A DNA stretch of 64,000 nucleotides, from NCBI GenBank assembly GCA_040307715.1, contig JAWRJC010000026.1, positions 1 to 64,000 of the forward strand, in the 5' to 3' direction. Shown piece after piece: positions 8,031-16,364 of the stretch. Position 1 is the stretch's first letter; each line of letters begins with the position of its first letter. Under the pieces are notes generated by a model. That model was given only the letters and a program-made list of their open reading frames with translations, was not told where the DNA came from and searched no databases. The stretch is from RUG13615 sp040307715. GTDB lineage: Bacteria > Bacillota > Clostridia > Peptostreptococcales > Anaerovoracaceae. Made by a program: the position numbers and the translations under genes.

Positions 8031-8693
8031 TCAATACACACGGGTGCCGAATATGGCGCTGCCGACCCTGATCAGGTTGGCTCCCTCTTTGATAGCTGCC
8101 TGATAATCATGGGACATGCCCATGGATAAATATTGAAAGTCCAGACGTTCGTGTTCGATCGCGCCGAACTTATCATACTGTTCTTTGACCTCCCGGAAGT
8201 ACGGTCTGACTTCCTCGGGATCGTCCGCCATCGGAGCGATGCACATCAGCCCGCGGATCCGGACATGCTCGCACGTCTCCAGGATCTCATGGATCATGCC
8301 TTCCGTCTCATCCGCACGGATGCCGAACTTGCTCTCCTCCTCTGCCGCATTGACCTGGATCAGGATATCCATCACGAGATCATGCTGCGCTGCTCTCTTG
8401 TCGATCTCCTTCGCGAGTTTGAGGCTGTCCACACTGTGGATCAGGCAGACCTTGTCGATGATGTACTTGACTTTATTGGTCTGCAGATGTCCGATCAGGT
8501 GCCAGCGGACCGGTTTGACATGCTCATACTTATCCAGGATCTCCTGGACTTTGTTCTCCCCGATGTCTGTTACGCCTTCGTCGATCGCGATGTTGATCTC
8601 CTGCGGTGTATGGGTCTTGGTGACAGCCACGAGCAGCACATCCTCAGGGATGTTGGCTCTTACAGCTGCCAGATTGCTTTTGATATCTACCAC
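8031..8693 (-). CDS. yggS: YggS-family pyridoxal phosphate homeostasis protein
   Basis: A PLP-binding TIM-barrel protein (fold type III, alanine-racemase-like) that keeps free PLP and amino-acid pools balanced; it has no known catalytic reaction. The lysine that binds PLP is in LLVAVTKTH, with HLIGHLQTNK and a C-terminal LRMGMS-like SMGMSHDYQAAI segment. I place the start at the GTG at 8693 (giving 220 residues) because AAGGGAGG lies right before it, whereas the ATG at 8717 has no ribosome-binding site. It lies between the HlyD-like gene and sepF, as ylmE does in B. subtilis. Confidence 0.92.
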   Translation of the reverse strand: MVDIKSNLAAVRANIPEDVLLVAVTKTHTPQEINIAIDEGVTDIGENKVQEILDKYEHVKPVRWHLIGHLQTNKVKYIIDKVCLIHSVDSLKLAKEIDKRAAQHDLVMDILIQVNAAEEESKFGIRADETEGMIHEILETCEHVRIRGLMCIAPMADDPEEVRPYFREVKEQYDKFGAIEHERLDFQYLSMGMSHDYQAAIKEGANLIRVGSAIFGTRVY

Positions 8694-8720
8694 GGAATCG
8701 CCTCCCTTGTATGACATTCT

Positions 8721-9764
8721 TTATTGTTCCCGGCTCTGCGGATCCGCCAGCACCTCATCATAGATCTCCACGGTGTCGACCAGATTGCCTTCACTGTCGA
8801 GGAACTGACCCTCGGCGAGAACGCTCTGCTCCCCGTTGCTGATCTTGACCTGCACAGGTGTGAAGATGTAATCGCCCGTTCTCGTCTTGACGTAAACGCC
8901 GATCACACCGTCCTTTTTTGTCAGGCAGTGGTTGCTGACCAGAAGTCCGCTGATATCCGTATTAATGATCGTCCCCTCCACAACGCGGTCGACCGCGAAG
9001 CCGCTGTAGTAGCGGTTGGTCTCGAGGATCACCTGCCAGCCGTTGTCTGCTTCCCGGATACTCATGACGGTCGCCGGGATGCTCTCCCCGTTGAGCCGGG
9101 CGGTTACTTTCTTGCCGGTCTCATAGCGGGAGATCGCCTCCTGATCGACCCAGAACAGGATATACCACTCGCTGTTGTTGGAAATCTTGTAAATCGGCTC
9201 GCCCGCCTTGCAGGACTTGCGCTTGATGTCCATCGGTTCGATGTCGAGCGCTTCTGTATTCTCCCTGGATAATTTGTCCAGTTCGTCCAGATCGAAATAG
9301 TCCTCGTAGCCGTCAACGTGATAGGAGATCACACCCTTGCGCTGACTGACAAAACCGCTGTCCTGCTCCATGTTGTCACTGATCCGCAGGATCAGCCGGT
9401 CGTATTTTGAATCGTCGCTTTCGCCGGCGTCCTCCCCCGGGTCACCGTTCTCCCCGTCAGAGTCGGGTTCCTCCGCGGGTCCATCCTCATAAGTCGGCGT
9501 AAATGCAAAAAGATCGGTCCCTTTTTTGATCTGCGTTCCCTCATCGATGTACGGATCCATGTTCCCGGACTCGGCTGCCGTGTAGACGGTTTCGTCCCGG
9601 ATGATATAGCAGGTGGTGTCGTCTGAGATCTGCAGATTTCCGAACTCCACCAACTCAGTACCGGCAAGGGCGCCTGTCAAAGAAGGCACGATCCCGATGA
9701 CCGCATATAATGCAATTATGATCAGAACAAATACGAGTAATGTCCTTTTTCTCTTCTTAGGCAT
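8721..9764 (-). CDS. HlyD-like membrane-anchored protein
   Basis: The 347-residue product has a short basic cytoplasmic N-terminus (MPKKRKR), one membrane segment (about residues 9-31) and a large extracellular part. The region from about residue 130 on resembles HlyD-family adaptor proteins (GVISYHVDGYE, WYILFWVDQEAISRYETGKKV, IINTDISGLLVSNHCL). An acidic Asp/Glu/Gly-rich insert lies near residues 96-120. HlyD proteins normally work with a transporter, but none is adjacent. Genes of this type occur beside sepF and yggS in clostridia, which suggests a role at the division site or envelope; that is inference. GGAG precedes the ATG by six bases. Confidence 0.7.
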   Translation of the reverse strand: MPKKRKRTLLVFVLIIIALYAVIGIVPSLTGALAGTELVEFGNLQISDDTTCYIIRDETVYTAAESGNMDPYIDEGTQIKKGTDLFAFTPTYEDGPAEEPDSDGENGDPGEDAGESDDSKYDRLILRISDNMEQDSGFVSQRKGVISYHVDGYEDYFDLDELDKLSRENTEALDIEPMDIKRKSCKAGEPIYKISNNSEWYILFWVDQEAISRYETGKKVTARLNGESIPATVMSIREADNGWQVILETNRYYSGFAVDRVVEGTIINTDISGLLVSNHCLTKKDGVIGVYVKTRTGDYIFTPVQVKISNGEQSVLAEGQFLDSEGNLVDTVEIYDEVLADPQSREQ

Positions 9765-9783
9765 GGCTTTCTCCGATACCAGT

Positions 9784-10521
9784 TTACAACAGTTTCAGGA
9801 CATTATCTACGATTTTTTTCTCCTCTCTGGTCAGCGCCCGCTCCTCTTTCAGGAACCGTTCGAACAGGTCGGGGCGCCGTTCTTTCGTGAGCCGCAGCGC
9901 CTGTTCGAACTGCCAGAGATGGATCGCCTTATGGTTGCCGTTCAGCAGTACTTCCGGTACCTCCATGCCGCGGTATTCGCGCGGTTTTGTGTATTGCGGG
10001 GATTCCAGAAGACCGGAATAGATCGATTCTTCATACGCCGCTTCTTTCGACGCAAGGACACCGGGGATGAGCCGCGCCACCGCGTCCACAAAGACGATCG
10101 CGGCAGGTTCCCCGCCGGTCAGGATATAGTCTCCGATGGAGACCTCCTCCATCTGCCAACCATCCAGGATCCTCTGATCGATCCCCTCGTAGTGTCCGCA
10201 AAGGATCACCAGATCCGTCTCGCCGGCGTATTCTTCCGCAAGCGCCTGATCGAGCACACGTCCTTTCGGCGACATGTAAACGATGCGCTTTCCTGCCGCG
10301 CCGATGTCTTCCAGACAGCGGAAAACAGGGTCACAGGTCATGATCAGACCGGGCCCTCCGCCGAACGGGTATTCATCCGTCTTTTTATGCTTATCCAGAG
10401 AGTAGTCCCGCACATCGTGCAGCCCGATGCGCAAAAGGCCCTTGTCCTCAGCGCGCTGGAGCATGCTCATTCTGAGCGGGGCGAACATCTCCGGAAAGAT
10501 CGTCAGGATATCGATATTCAT
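9784..10521 (-). CDS. trmD: tRNA (guanine-N1)-methyltransferase TrmD
   Basis: Methylates G37 of tRNAs with SAM, preventing +1 frameshifts. The 245-residue protein begins MNIDILTIFPEMF and contains YPFGGGPGLIM, LCGHYEGIDQRI and IGDYILTGGEPAA, the motifs forming the deep trefoil knot and SAM pocket. The length is standard. Its ATG overlaps the rimM stop codon (ATGA), so the two are translationally coupled, as in the rpsP-rimM-trmD operons of most bacteria. rplS, the usual next gene, is not present; an HlyD-like gene follows instead. Confidence 0.97.
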   Translation of the reverse strand: MNIDILTIFPEMFAPLRMSMLQRAEDKGLLRIGLHDVRDYSLDKHKKTDEYPFGGGPGLIMTCDPVFRCLEDIGAAGKRIVYMSPKGRVLDQALAEEYAGETDLVILCGHYEGIDQRILDGWQMEEVSIGDYILTGGEPAAIVFVDAVARLIPGVLASKEAAYEESIYSGLLESPQYTKPREYRGMEVPEVLLNGNHKAIHLWQFEQALRLTKERRPDLFERFLKEERALTREEKKIVDNVLKLL

Positions 10522-11096
10522 AGTTCCAGCAGTCCTTCCGGCACACGTACGATGATCTTTTCGGGGCTCTTCGTCAGGATGAATGCAGGCACCTCCGGGA
10601 TCAGACAGACCGTCCCGCCGGGACGCGTGACCTCATACAGCCGCTGCGGCATATCCGTCCGGATATCCGACAGCGTCCCGACCGCCTCCCCGTCCTCTGT
10701 TACAACGGCAGCCCCGAGAAGTTCCCGGACATAGTATTCCCCTTCCGGCAGCGGAGGCAGTTCGGCGGCATCCATATAGACATAACGGAACCGCAATGCC
10801 TCTGCCCCGTCGCGGTCGTCCACTCCTTCGAGCCGGACAATGGGCATCGCCCCCTTGTACCGCGTGGCGAGCCGCCGCATGCAGATCACTTCCTCAGCCA
10901 ACGGGTGTTCCTCCGCAGCAGAAGAAGCCCCGCTTTTATCCGCACCGACAGAGGCAGCTGCTTTACGGGCAACGTACAGCGAGCGGATCATCCCGAACCG
11001 CTCCGGTTCCTGTGCGTAACTGTAGATCTTCACTTCCCCCTTCAGACCGACCGCGCCAGTGATCTGGCCAATCAGGATCAGGTCCTTCTGTTCCAT
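10518..11096 (-). CDS. rimM: 16S rRNA processing / 30S maturation factor RimM
   Basis: RimM binds S19 and helps mature the head of the 30S subunit. The 192-residue product starts MEQKDLILIGQITGAVGLKG, the family N-terminus, and has a C-terminal PRC-barrel part (YVRELLGAAVVTEDGEAVG, RLYEVTRPGG). The start at 11096 has AAAGGA upstream; the frame is open a little further but without signal. A low-complexity Ala/Ser stretch around residues 46-60 is an unusual insert. It overlaps trmD by four bases. A hairpin separates it from khpA. Confidence 0.93.
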   Translation of the reverse strand: MEQKDLILIGQITGAVGLKGEVKIYSYAQEPERFGMIRSLYVARKAAASVGADKSGASSAAEEHPLAEEVICMRRLATRYKGAMPIVRLEGVDDRDGAEALRFRYVYMDAAELPPLPEGEYYVRELLGAAVVTEDGEAVGTLSDIRTDMPQRLYEVTRPGGTVCLIPEVPAFILTKSPEKIIVRVPEGLLEL

Positions 11097-11141
11097 CCGG
11101 ATTTCCTTTCCCGCTGCTTTGTGCCTGTTCCGTTGTTCCAA

Positions 11142-11170
11142 AAGAGGCACATAGCGACTATGTGCCTCTT
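11142..11170 (-). terminator. Intra-operon hairpin between khpA and rimM
   Basis: AAGAGGCACATAG (11142-11154) pairs perfectly over 13 bp with CTATGTGCCTCTT (11158-11170) around a three-base loop. On the minus strand only four T residues follow, so it may be a partial terminator that lowers rimM-trmD expression relative to rpsP-khpA, or an mRNA-stabilising 3' end. Confidence 0.6.
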
Positions 11171-11175
11171 TTTCA

Positions 11176-11406
11176 TTACTGTACGATCTCTACAACGACC
11201 TTTTCTCCGGTCTTGACCGATGCGGCTTTGACGACAGTGCGGAGCGCCTTGGCGATCCTGCCCTGCTTGCCGATGATCTTACCCATATCCTCCGCGGCAA
11301 CGCGAAGGGTGACGACTGTTGTGCCTGCTTCTTTCTCCTCGGAAACAGATACTTCATCGGGTTTTGTAACCAGAGCTTTGGCGATGACTTCCACTAATTC
11401 GCTCAT
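11176..11406 (-). CDS. khpA: KH-domain RNA-binding protein KhpA
   Basis: The 76-residue protein is a single KH domain, with the RNA-binding loop in MGKIIGKQGRIAKALR (about residues 41-56). KhpA (YlqC) forms a dimer with KhpB/Jag in several Gram-positive bacteria and influences cell elongation and mRNA regulation. It lies 17 bases after rpsP and before rimM, the conserved rpsP-khpA-rimM-trmD order. No khpB is in the window. Assignment is firm from motif, size and context. Confidence 0.95.
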   Translation of the reverse strand: MSELVEVIAKALVTKPDEVSVSEEKEAGTTVVTLRVAAEDMGKIIGKQGRIAKALRTVVKAASVKTGEKVVVEIVQ

Positions 11407-11423
11407 TGGTCACCACCGCTTTC

Positions 11424-11666
11424 CTATTCGACGATGCCGGCCTTCTTGAAGAGGCTGCGGACTCTGTCCGTCGGCTGCGCGCCCTGGCTGAGCCACTTCT
11501 TCGCCGCTTCCTCATCGATCTTGATGGTGTCGGGTTCCGTCATCGGATCGAAGTAACCGATCTCCTCGATGAATCTGCCGTCTCTGGCTTTGCGGGAATC
11601 CGCAACGACGACTCTGTAGAAAGGCTTCTTGTTGGCACCCATTCTCTTCAATCTGATTTTGACCAT
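11424..11666 (-). CDS. rpsP: 30S ribosomal protein S16
   Basis: The 80-residue product starts [20 protein letters not shown] and continues with [20 protein letters not shown], unmistakable for S16, a primary assembly protein of the small subunit. A GGAGG ribosome-binding site precedes the ATG. It is separated from ffh by 73 AT-rich bases that may hold a weak promoter, although I could not pick convincing hexamers. khpA follows in the same direction. Confidence 0.97.
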   Translation of the reverse strand: MVKIRLKRMGANKKPFYRVVVADSRKARDGRFIEEIGYFDPMTEPDTIKIDEEAAKKWLSQGAQPTDRVRSLFKKAGIVE

Positions 11667-11739
11667 GATAGTTTTCCTCCGTTAAGTTAACTATATATTA
11701 ATTATTGTTATTTACACGCGTGATGCGCTATTGACCTTG

Positions 11740-13068
11740 TTACTGCATGAAGCGCGGCAGTTTGGCACCGGGTTTCATGAACTGTTTCATCATCTTCCGT
11801 GACTGTTCGTATTTCTTGACCATGTTGTTGATCTTGCTGACCGGCAGCCCGCAGCCCGCGGAGATGCGCTTCCTGCGGCTGGCATTGAGGATGCTCGGAT
11901 CACGGCGTTCCTCCTTTGTCATGGAGTGGATGATCGCCTCCATCTCGACGAACTCCCGCTCTCCTTTCTCAAGATCCATGTTCTTCATTGCTTTGCTGTT
12001 CTGTCCGGGCAGCATCCCGATCAGTTTGGACAGGCCGCCCATCTTCTTGATCTGACCCATCTGATCGAGGAAGTCGTCCAGCGTAAATTCGTTCTTGCGG
12101 ATCTTGCGCTCGAGTTTGCGCGCCTCCTCTTCCGTGTACTGGTTTTCCGCCTGCTCGATCAGGGACAGCATGTCGCCCATGCCGAGGATCCTGCTCGCCA
12201 TGCGTTCCGGATGGAACGGTTCCAGCGCATCCATCTTTTCACCCATACCGACGAACTTGATCGGACGCCCGGTGACTTTCTTGGTGGACAGCGCTGCACC
12301 GCCGCGGCCGTCGCCGTCCATCTTGGTCATGATGATGCCGTCGATGCCAAGGCGGTCGTTGAAGCCCTGGGCCGCATTGACAGCGTCCTGACCGGTCATG
12401 GCATCCACGACCAGAAGGATCTCGTGCGGCTTGACGGCAGCTTTGATGTCCGCCAGTTCCTGCATCAGTGCTTCGTCGATCGCAAGCCGGCCCGCCGTAT
12501 CGACGATGAGGACGTTGTATCCCTTTTTCATCGCCTCTTCTTTGGCAGCCAGCGCGATCCTGACGGGATCGTTCGACTCACGCATCGTGAAGACCGGGGT
12601 ATCGACGCTCTGTCCGACGACTTCGAGCTGGTCGATCGCGGCAGGTCTGTAGATATCACAGGCGCACAGCATCGGCTTCTTGCCGTTCTTCTTGAGCCAT
12701 GCAGCCAGTTTGCCGCAGGTCGTCGTTTTACCGGTACCCTGCAGGCCGACCATCAGCAGCGTCGTGAATCCGGACGGTGCATAGGTCAGTTTGCTGTTCG
12801 CGCCGCCCATCATCTCGGTGAGTTCCCGGTCGACGATCTTGATGATCTGCTGATCCGGCGTCAGGCTGGCAAGGACTTCTTCGCCCATGGCCTTTTCCTT
12901 GACGTTGGCAACGAACTCCTTGACTACCTTGAAGTTGACATCCGCCTCGAGCAGCGCCAGTTTGACCTCGCGCATCGTAGCATCGATGTCCTTCTCGGTC
13001 AGCGAGCCCTTATTTTTCATGTTTTTGAAAATGCCGTTCAGTTTTTCCGAAAGACTCTCAAAAGCCAT
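11740..13068 (-). CDS. ffh: Signal recognition particle protein Ffh
   Basis: The SRP GTPase that binds signal peptides of nascent chains and hands ribosomes to FtsY. The 442-residue protein has the N domain (residues 1-90), a G domain with GLQGTGKTTT (P-loop, about residue 108), DTAGRL and TKMDGDGRGGAAL, and a methionine-rich M domain at the C-terminus (GMLPGQNSKAMKNM, SRRKRISAGCG, MMKQFMKPG). The size is standard. GGAGG precedes the ATG. ylxM lies upstream with 14 bases between, the conserved ylxM-ffh pair. The SRP RNA gene was not found in this window. Confidence 0.97.
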   Translation of the reverse strand: MAFESLSEKLNGIFKNMKNKGSLTEKDIDATMREVKLALLEADVNFKVVKEFVANVKEKAMGEEVLASLTPDQQIIKIVDRELTEMMGGANSKLTYAPSGFTTLLMVGLQGTGKTTTCGKLAAWLKKNGKKPMLCACDIYRPAAIDQLEVVGQSVDTPVFTMRESNDPVRIALAAKEEAMKKGYNVLIVDTAGRLAIDEALMQELADIKAAVKPHEILLVVDAMTGQDAVNAAQGFNDRLGIDGIIMTKMDGDGRGGAALSTKKVTGRPIKFVGMGEKMDALEPFHPERMASRILGMGDMLSLIEQAENQYTEEEARKLERKIRKNEFTLDDFLDQMGQIKKMGGLSKLIGMLPGQNSKAMKNMDLEKGEREFVEMEAIIHSMTKEERRDPSILNASRRKRISAGCGLPVSKINNMVKKYEQSRKMMKQFMKPGAKLPRFMQ

Positions 13069-13082
13069 GCTTTCCTCCGTGT

Positions 13083-13445
13083 TTATTCCAACCCTTCTTC
13101 CCGCAGCGCCGTCACCTGTGTCAGGACGGCCGCCAGAGCCGCGGAATCGCTTTTGCCGCCCGCTGCTTTGAGCATGCCCTGCAGCATCTGCTGGATCCCT
13201 GCCAGTTTTTCATCCTGTTCTTCGAACCGGTGCACAAGGCCGAGTTTTTCCTCGTACCCCTCCAGCGCCTTCTCGGCACTGTGGAGCGCATCGTAGACGC
13301 CCTGCCGCGAGATGCCGAATTCCTCGGCGATCTCCGCCAGCGAACAGTTTTCTTCATAATATAGTGCGGTCGCTTCCCGCTGCCGTTTGGAAAGCAGCGC
13401 TCCGTAGAATTCGTACAGCGACCCGATCCTCGTGAACTTATCCAC
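13083..13445 (-). CDS. ylxM: YlxM-family helix-turn-helix protein
   Basis: A small predicted DNA-binding protein that is regularly encoded just upstream of ffh and has been linked to SRP function in streptococci. The 120-residue product shows LYEFYGALLSKRQREATALY and a sigma-like helix-turn-helix, LAEIAEEFGISRQGVYDAL, then coiled-coil helices. I choose the GTG at 13445 because GAGGTGG lies directly before it; an in-frame GTG four codons upstream falls inside that ribosome-binding site. It has a strong promoter and probably drives ffh. Confidence 0.9.
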   Translation of the reverse strand: MDKFTRIGSLYEFYGALLSKRQREATALYYEENCSLAEIAEEFGISRQGVYDALHSAEKALEGYEEKLGLVHRFEEQDEKLAGIQQMLQGMLKAAGGKSDSAALAAVLTQVTALREEGLE

Positions 13446-13499
13446 GTCCCACCTCACCGGGAAGTATAGTGTAAAGCCTTTTTGCTTGTCACGCAGTCC

Positions 13500-13528
13500 A
13501 TAGTATCATACGCAAAAAAGACTGTCAA
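13500..13528 (-). promoter_or_regulatory. Promoter of ylxM-ffh
   Basis: A consensus TTGACA (13523-13528) and an extended -10 TGATACTAT (TACTAT at 13500-13505) are 17 bp apart on the minus strand. This is one of the strongest promoter matches in the window. Confidence 0.85.
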
Positions 13529-13552
13529 GGATTTTTCCTTGTCAGTCCGGCG

Positions 13553-13600
13553 CCGGAATACAAAACATGCGGCTGTCAGCCGGACCGGCTGCGCCGCATG
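13553..13600 (-). terminator. Terminator after ddl
   Basis: CATGCGGC (13566-13573) pairs with GCCGCATG (13593-13600), with an inner AGCCG/CGGCT stem, and is followed on the minus strand by TTTTGTATT. It closes the long priA-to-ddl transcript just before the ylxM promoter. Confidence 0.7.
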
Positions 13601-13635
13601 ACTTCAATTCTATTACGATAGTAAGAGTGAATCTG

Positions 13636-14697
13636 CTATTCCGTCTCCATGGCGTCGTCGATCAGACGGCTGATAAGCTCCGTATACGACACACCGGCAG
13701 CCTCCCAGAGTTTGGGATACATACTGATCGAGGTAAAACCAGGAAGCGAATTGACCTCATTGAAGTAGATCTGATCGCCGTCCTTGAGGAAGAAATCCAC
13801 CCGGGCATACCCGCTGCATCCGAGGATGCGATAGACTTCGACTGCCATGTCCCGGATCCGGTCCGCGATGTCTTCCGGCAGATCCTCCGCCACTTCCGCG
13901 ACAGATCCAAGCCCGCCGTATTTGGCCTCGTACGAATAGAACTCATCCGCTGCCACGATCTCTCCCACCGGGGAAGCATGCGGTCTGCGGCCGCCGAGAA
14001 CGGCCACTTCAAGTTCCCTGCCGACGATCGTCTCCTCGACCAGGATCTTCTCGTCGTATTTGGCTGCTTCTTTGATCGCCTCAAACAATGCGTTCCTGTC
14101 GCGCGCCTTGCTGACGCCGACCGAGCTGCCGGTGTTCGCCGGTTTGACGAAGTAGGGATAATCGCCCAGTTCTTCTTCGATCCGCATGATCTGCTCCGCT
14201 GCGCTCGTCGCAAACGTGAACCAGTCCACCGTGCAGTACGCCGCCTGCCGGATACCGCCGTCGTTTGCCAGGATCTTTGTCACGACCTTATCCATTGTGC
14301 AGGCTGAAGAAATCACATCGGACCCGGCGTACGGAATCCCCGCCATCTCTAAAAGTCCCTGCATCGCGCCGTCTTCCCCGTATTTACCGTGCAGGACAGA
14401 GAAGACACAGTCGATCCGGATATTCTTCCCGTGTTCGGTGCGGATGCCGTGTACACGCCTGTCGGGGCAGATGTAAGCATTTCTGTTGTTGACCCTGTCG
14501 ATCCACGTCCCGTCTTCGATCATTTCAGGCGGTGCGGCTGTCTCGATCCAGGCTCCTTTTTTGGTGATCCCAATGACACGAACATTGTATTTATCCCGAT
14601 CGATATGCCGGAGGATAGAGGCAGCTGAACTGCGGGAAACCTCATGTTCGCTGCTCATCCCGCCGAACAGCACCAGAACTGTCTTCTTCTCGGCCAT
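13636..14697 (-). CDS. ddl: D-alanine--D-alanine ligase
   Basis: Joins two D-alanines with ATP for peptidoglycan precursors. The 353-residue protein is an ATP-grasp enzyme with LFGGMSSEHEVSRSSA at the N-terminus, FSVLHGKYGEDGAMQG, PYFVKPANTGSSVGVSKA, FYSYEAKYGG and a final FNEVNSLPGFTSISMYP. The start at 14697 (MAEKKTVLVL) has AAGGAAGG upstream. The YSYEAKY segment near the omega loop is what ordinary D-Ala:D-Ala ligases show, and I see no sign of VanA-type D-lactate specificity. It is the last gene before a strong terminator. Confidence 0.95.
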   Translation of the reverse strand: MAEKKTVLVLFGGMSSEHEVSRSSAASILRHIDRDKYNVRVIGITKKGAWIETAAPPEMIEDGTWIDRVNNRNAYICPDRRVHGIRTEHGKNIRIDCVFSVLHGKYGEDGAMQGLLEMAGIPYAGSDVISSACTMDKVVTKILANDGGIRQAAYCTVDWFTFATSAAEQIMRIEEELGDYPYFVKPANTGSSVGVSKARDRNALFEAIKEAAKYDEKILVEETIVGRELEVAVLGGRRPHASPVGEIVAADEFYSYEAKYGGLGSVAEVAEDLPEDIADRIRDMAVEVYRILGCSGYARVDFFLKDGDQIYFNEVNSLPGFTSISMYPKLWEAAGVSYTELISRLIDDAMETE

Positions 14698-14739
14698 ATT
14701 CCTTCCTTCCTTCACTCAGATACTCTTCCCGCGGCGGGA

Positions 14740-16350
14740 TCACTCTCCGCCACCTTCGCCGCCGCTGTCACCGCCACCGCTGTCACCGCCGCCGCCGTCA
14801 CCGCCGCTGCCGTCACCGCCACCGCTGTCACCGCCACCGCTGTTATCGACCGGCTCCGTATAGTCTTCCCCGCCGCTGTTATCGGCCGGTTCCGTGTAGT
14901 CTTCGCCGCCGCTGTCATCGGAAGCAGGTGCTGTATAGGACCCGTCGTCATAGTCAGACTGATCGTTATAATAATTGGAATCGTAATCCGTGTCGTAGTC
15001 TGTGTTGCCGGGGTTGCCGCTGTTGCGGCTCTGACCGGCATTCGGGCCACCGCCGAACGTGTTCAGGTAACGATCCAGAAGTTCATAGTCAACATCTTCC
15101 TCCCCGTAGTACTGGGTCTCCATCTTGACTTCTTCATTGATCATCAGCACGTTGTCAGTCGGCTGGTAATCCACCTGCCCGAACAGTTTTTCATGCAGTT
15201 CGACCACGTTGCTCTTGAGCGTGATCGGCGCATCGTACCAGACGCTGTTGATATAAGCACCGTCATAGTTGAACGGCCAGCGCTGGCTGCCCATATTCCC
15301 GAATTTCGAGATCTTGCCGACCAGATCCATCATCGTATCGGAGCTCATACTGGTGGAGATCTTTTTCATGCCGAGGTTGAGGAGGTTGTTCAATTCAGAC
15401 AGTTTCATGGTCTTTGCTTTATCCATGGCTGCCTTGATGACTTCTCTCATACGTTCCGCACGTTCATCATCCCCGTCGGTCTTACGGATCCGGCAGTAGG
15501 CGACGATCTGCACCCCGTTCAGCACCTGCTTGCCTGTATTATCAACATACGTGTTATCCATATGCAGGCTCTGATTGGTGTGGTCGATGATCCGGTTGAG
15601 TTCATCGAGTTCATGATCGTCTACGGTGACTTCGAGGCCGCCCATTGCGTCTGTGATCTCCGCCACGGACCGCCAGTCCACGCGGACATAGTCGTCGATA
15701 TTCAGATCCAGATTGCGGTTGAGCGCACGGACAGTGTTCACCGGACCGCCGAACGCATGCGCGTGGGTGACCTTGTCAATGACGTGCGACCCCTTTTCCT
15801 CCAGATCCAGATAGGAATCGCGCAGTACGGAAGTCAATGTGATCTCATTCGTCTTCTTGTTGATCGTGACGATGATGATCGCATCCGAACGAACGCCGCT
15901 CTCATCGGTCTCACCGTCCCCCTCGCGTGTATCGACGCCGAGCAGGACGATGTTTTTGTAGTCTTTCAGTTCTTCCTTGACCCGGGGATCGATGCCCCAG
16001 TCTTCCTCGTTGACCTCGACACGATCGACTTGTTCGAATTTTTCTTTGACGAACTGTTTCGCCAGCACGACCCCGCAGACCGCAAGCAGCGCCAGGCACA
16101 GCAAAACGATGAGCGCTGTCCGGAGGCGGCGTTTTTTCTTGTCGACGGGTTTTTGGGATTTCCCGGACCGGCCGCTGCCGGCCTTATCTTTTTTGACCCT
16201 GCGGTATTTCTTCTTTTTGCGGGTTTTCCCGTCTGAAGAAGCACGGCGGCTGCCGGTCGACGCGCCTTCAAACTCGTCGTAGATCCCCGCATCCGCAGCG
16301 CGGTCTCCCATATTGTAATCATCGTAATAGTAGTTATTACCGTTACTCAT
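14740..16350 (-). CDS. LytR-CpsA-Psr (LCP) family wall-polymer ligase with Gly/Asp-rich tail
   Basis: LCP proteins transfer teichoic acids or other undecaprenyl-linked polymers to peptidoglycan outside the membrane. The 536-residue protein has a Tyr/Asn-rich and then Lys/Arg-rich cytoplasmic part (residues 1-75), one membrane segment (about 77-100), and an LCP domain from about residue 135 (NIVLLGVDTREGDG, RSDAIIIVTINKKTN, LTSVLRDSYLDL). From about residue 430 it becomes low-complexity: Asn/Tyr/Asp-rich, then repeats of SGGEDYTEPADN and a Gly/Ser/Asp tail with no hydrophobic residues. The ATG at 16350 is preferred to a TTG two codons upstream by spacing from AGGAG. The tail is unusual for the family and may reach through or bind the wall (inference). 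Confidence 0.88.
   Translation of the reverse strand: MSNGNNYYYDDYNMGDRAADAGIYDEFEGASTGSRRASSDGKTRKKKKYRRVKKDKAGSGRSGKSQKPVDKKKRRLRTALIVLLCLALLAVCGVVLAKQFVKEKFEQVDRVEVNEEDWGIDPRVKEELKDYKNIVLLGVDTREGDGETDESGVRSDAIIIVTINKKTNEITLTSVLRDSYLDLEEKGSHVIDKVTHAHAFGGPVNTVRALNRNLDLNIDDYVRVDWRSVAEITDAMGGLEVTVDDHELDELNRIIDHTNQSLHMDNTYVDNTGKQVLNGVQIVAYCRIRKTDGDDERAERMREVIKAAMDKAKTMKLSELNNLLNLGMKKISTSMSSDTMMDLVGKISKFGNMGSQRWPFNYDGAYINSVWYDAPITLKSNVVELHEKLFGQVDYQPTDNVLMINEEVKMETQYYGEEDVDYELLDRYLNTFGGGPNAGQSRNSGNPGNTDYDTDYDSNYYNDQSDYDDGSYTAPASDDSGGEDYTEPADNSGGEDYTEPVDNSGGGDSGGGDGSGGDGGGGDSGGGDSGGEGGGE
14752..14935 (-). repeat. Tandem repeats coding the LCP protein tail
   Basis: The 3' end of the LCP gene consists of imperfect GC-rich repeats (variants of ccgctgtcaccgccgc) and two copies of a 36-base unit coding DNSGGEDYTEP(A/V). 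Such repeats can change length by slippage. Confidence 0.75.
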
Positions 16351-16364
16351 TCCCAAGTCTCCTG

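Noticed and set aside
14752..14935. CRISPR-like array in the repetitive stretch.
   Set aside because: The repeats are short, in frame, contiguous and code for Gly/Ser/Asp; there are no unique spacers.
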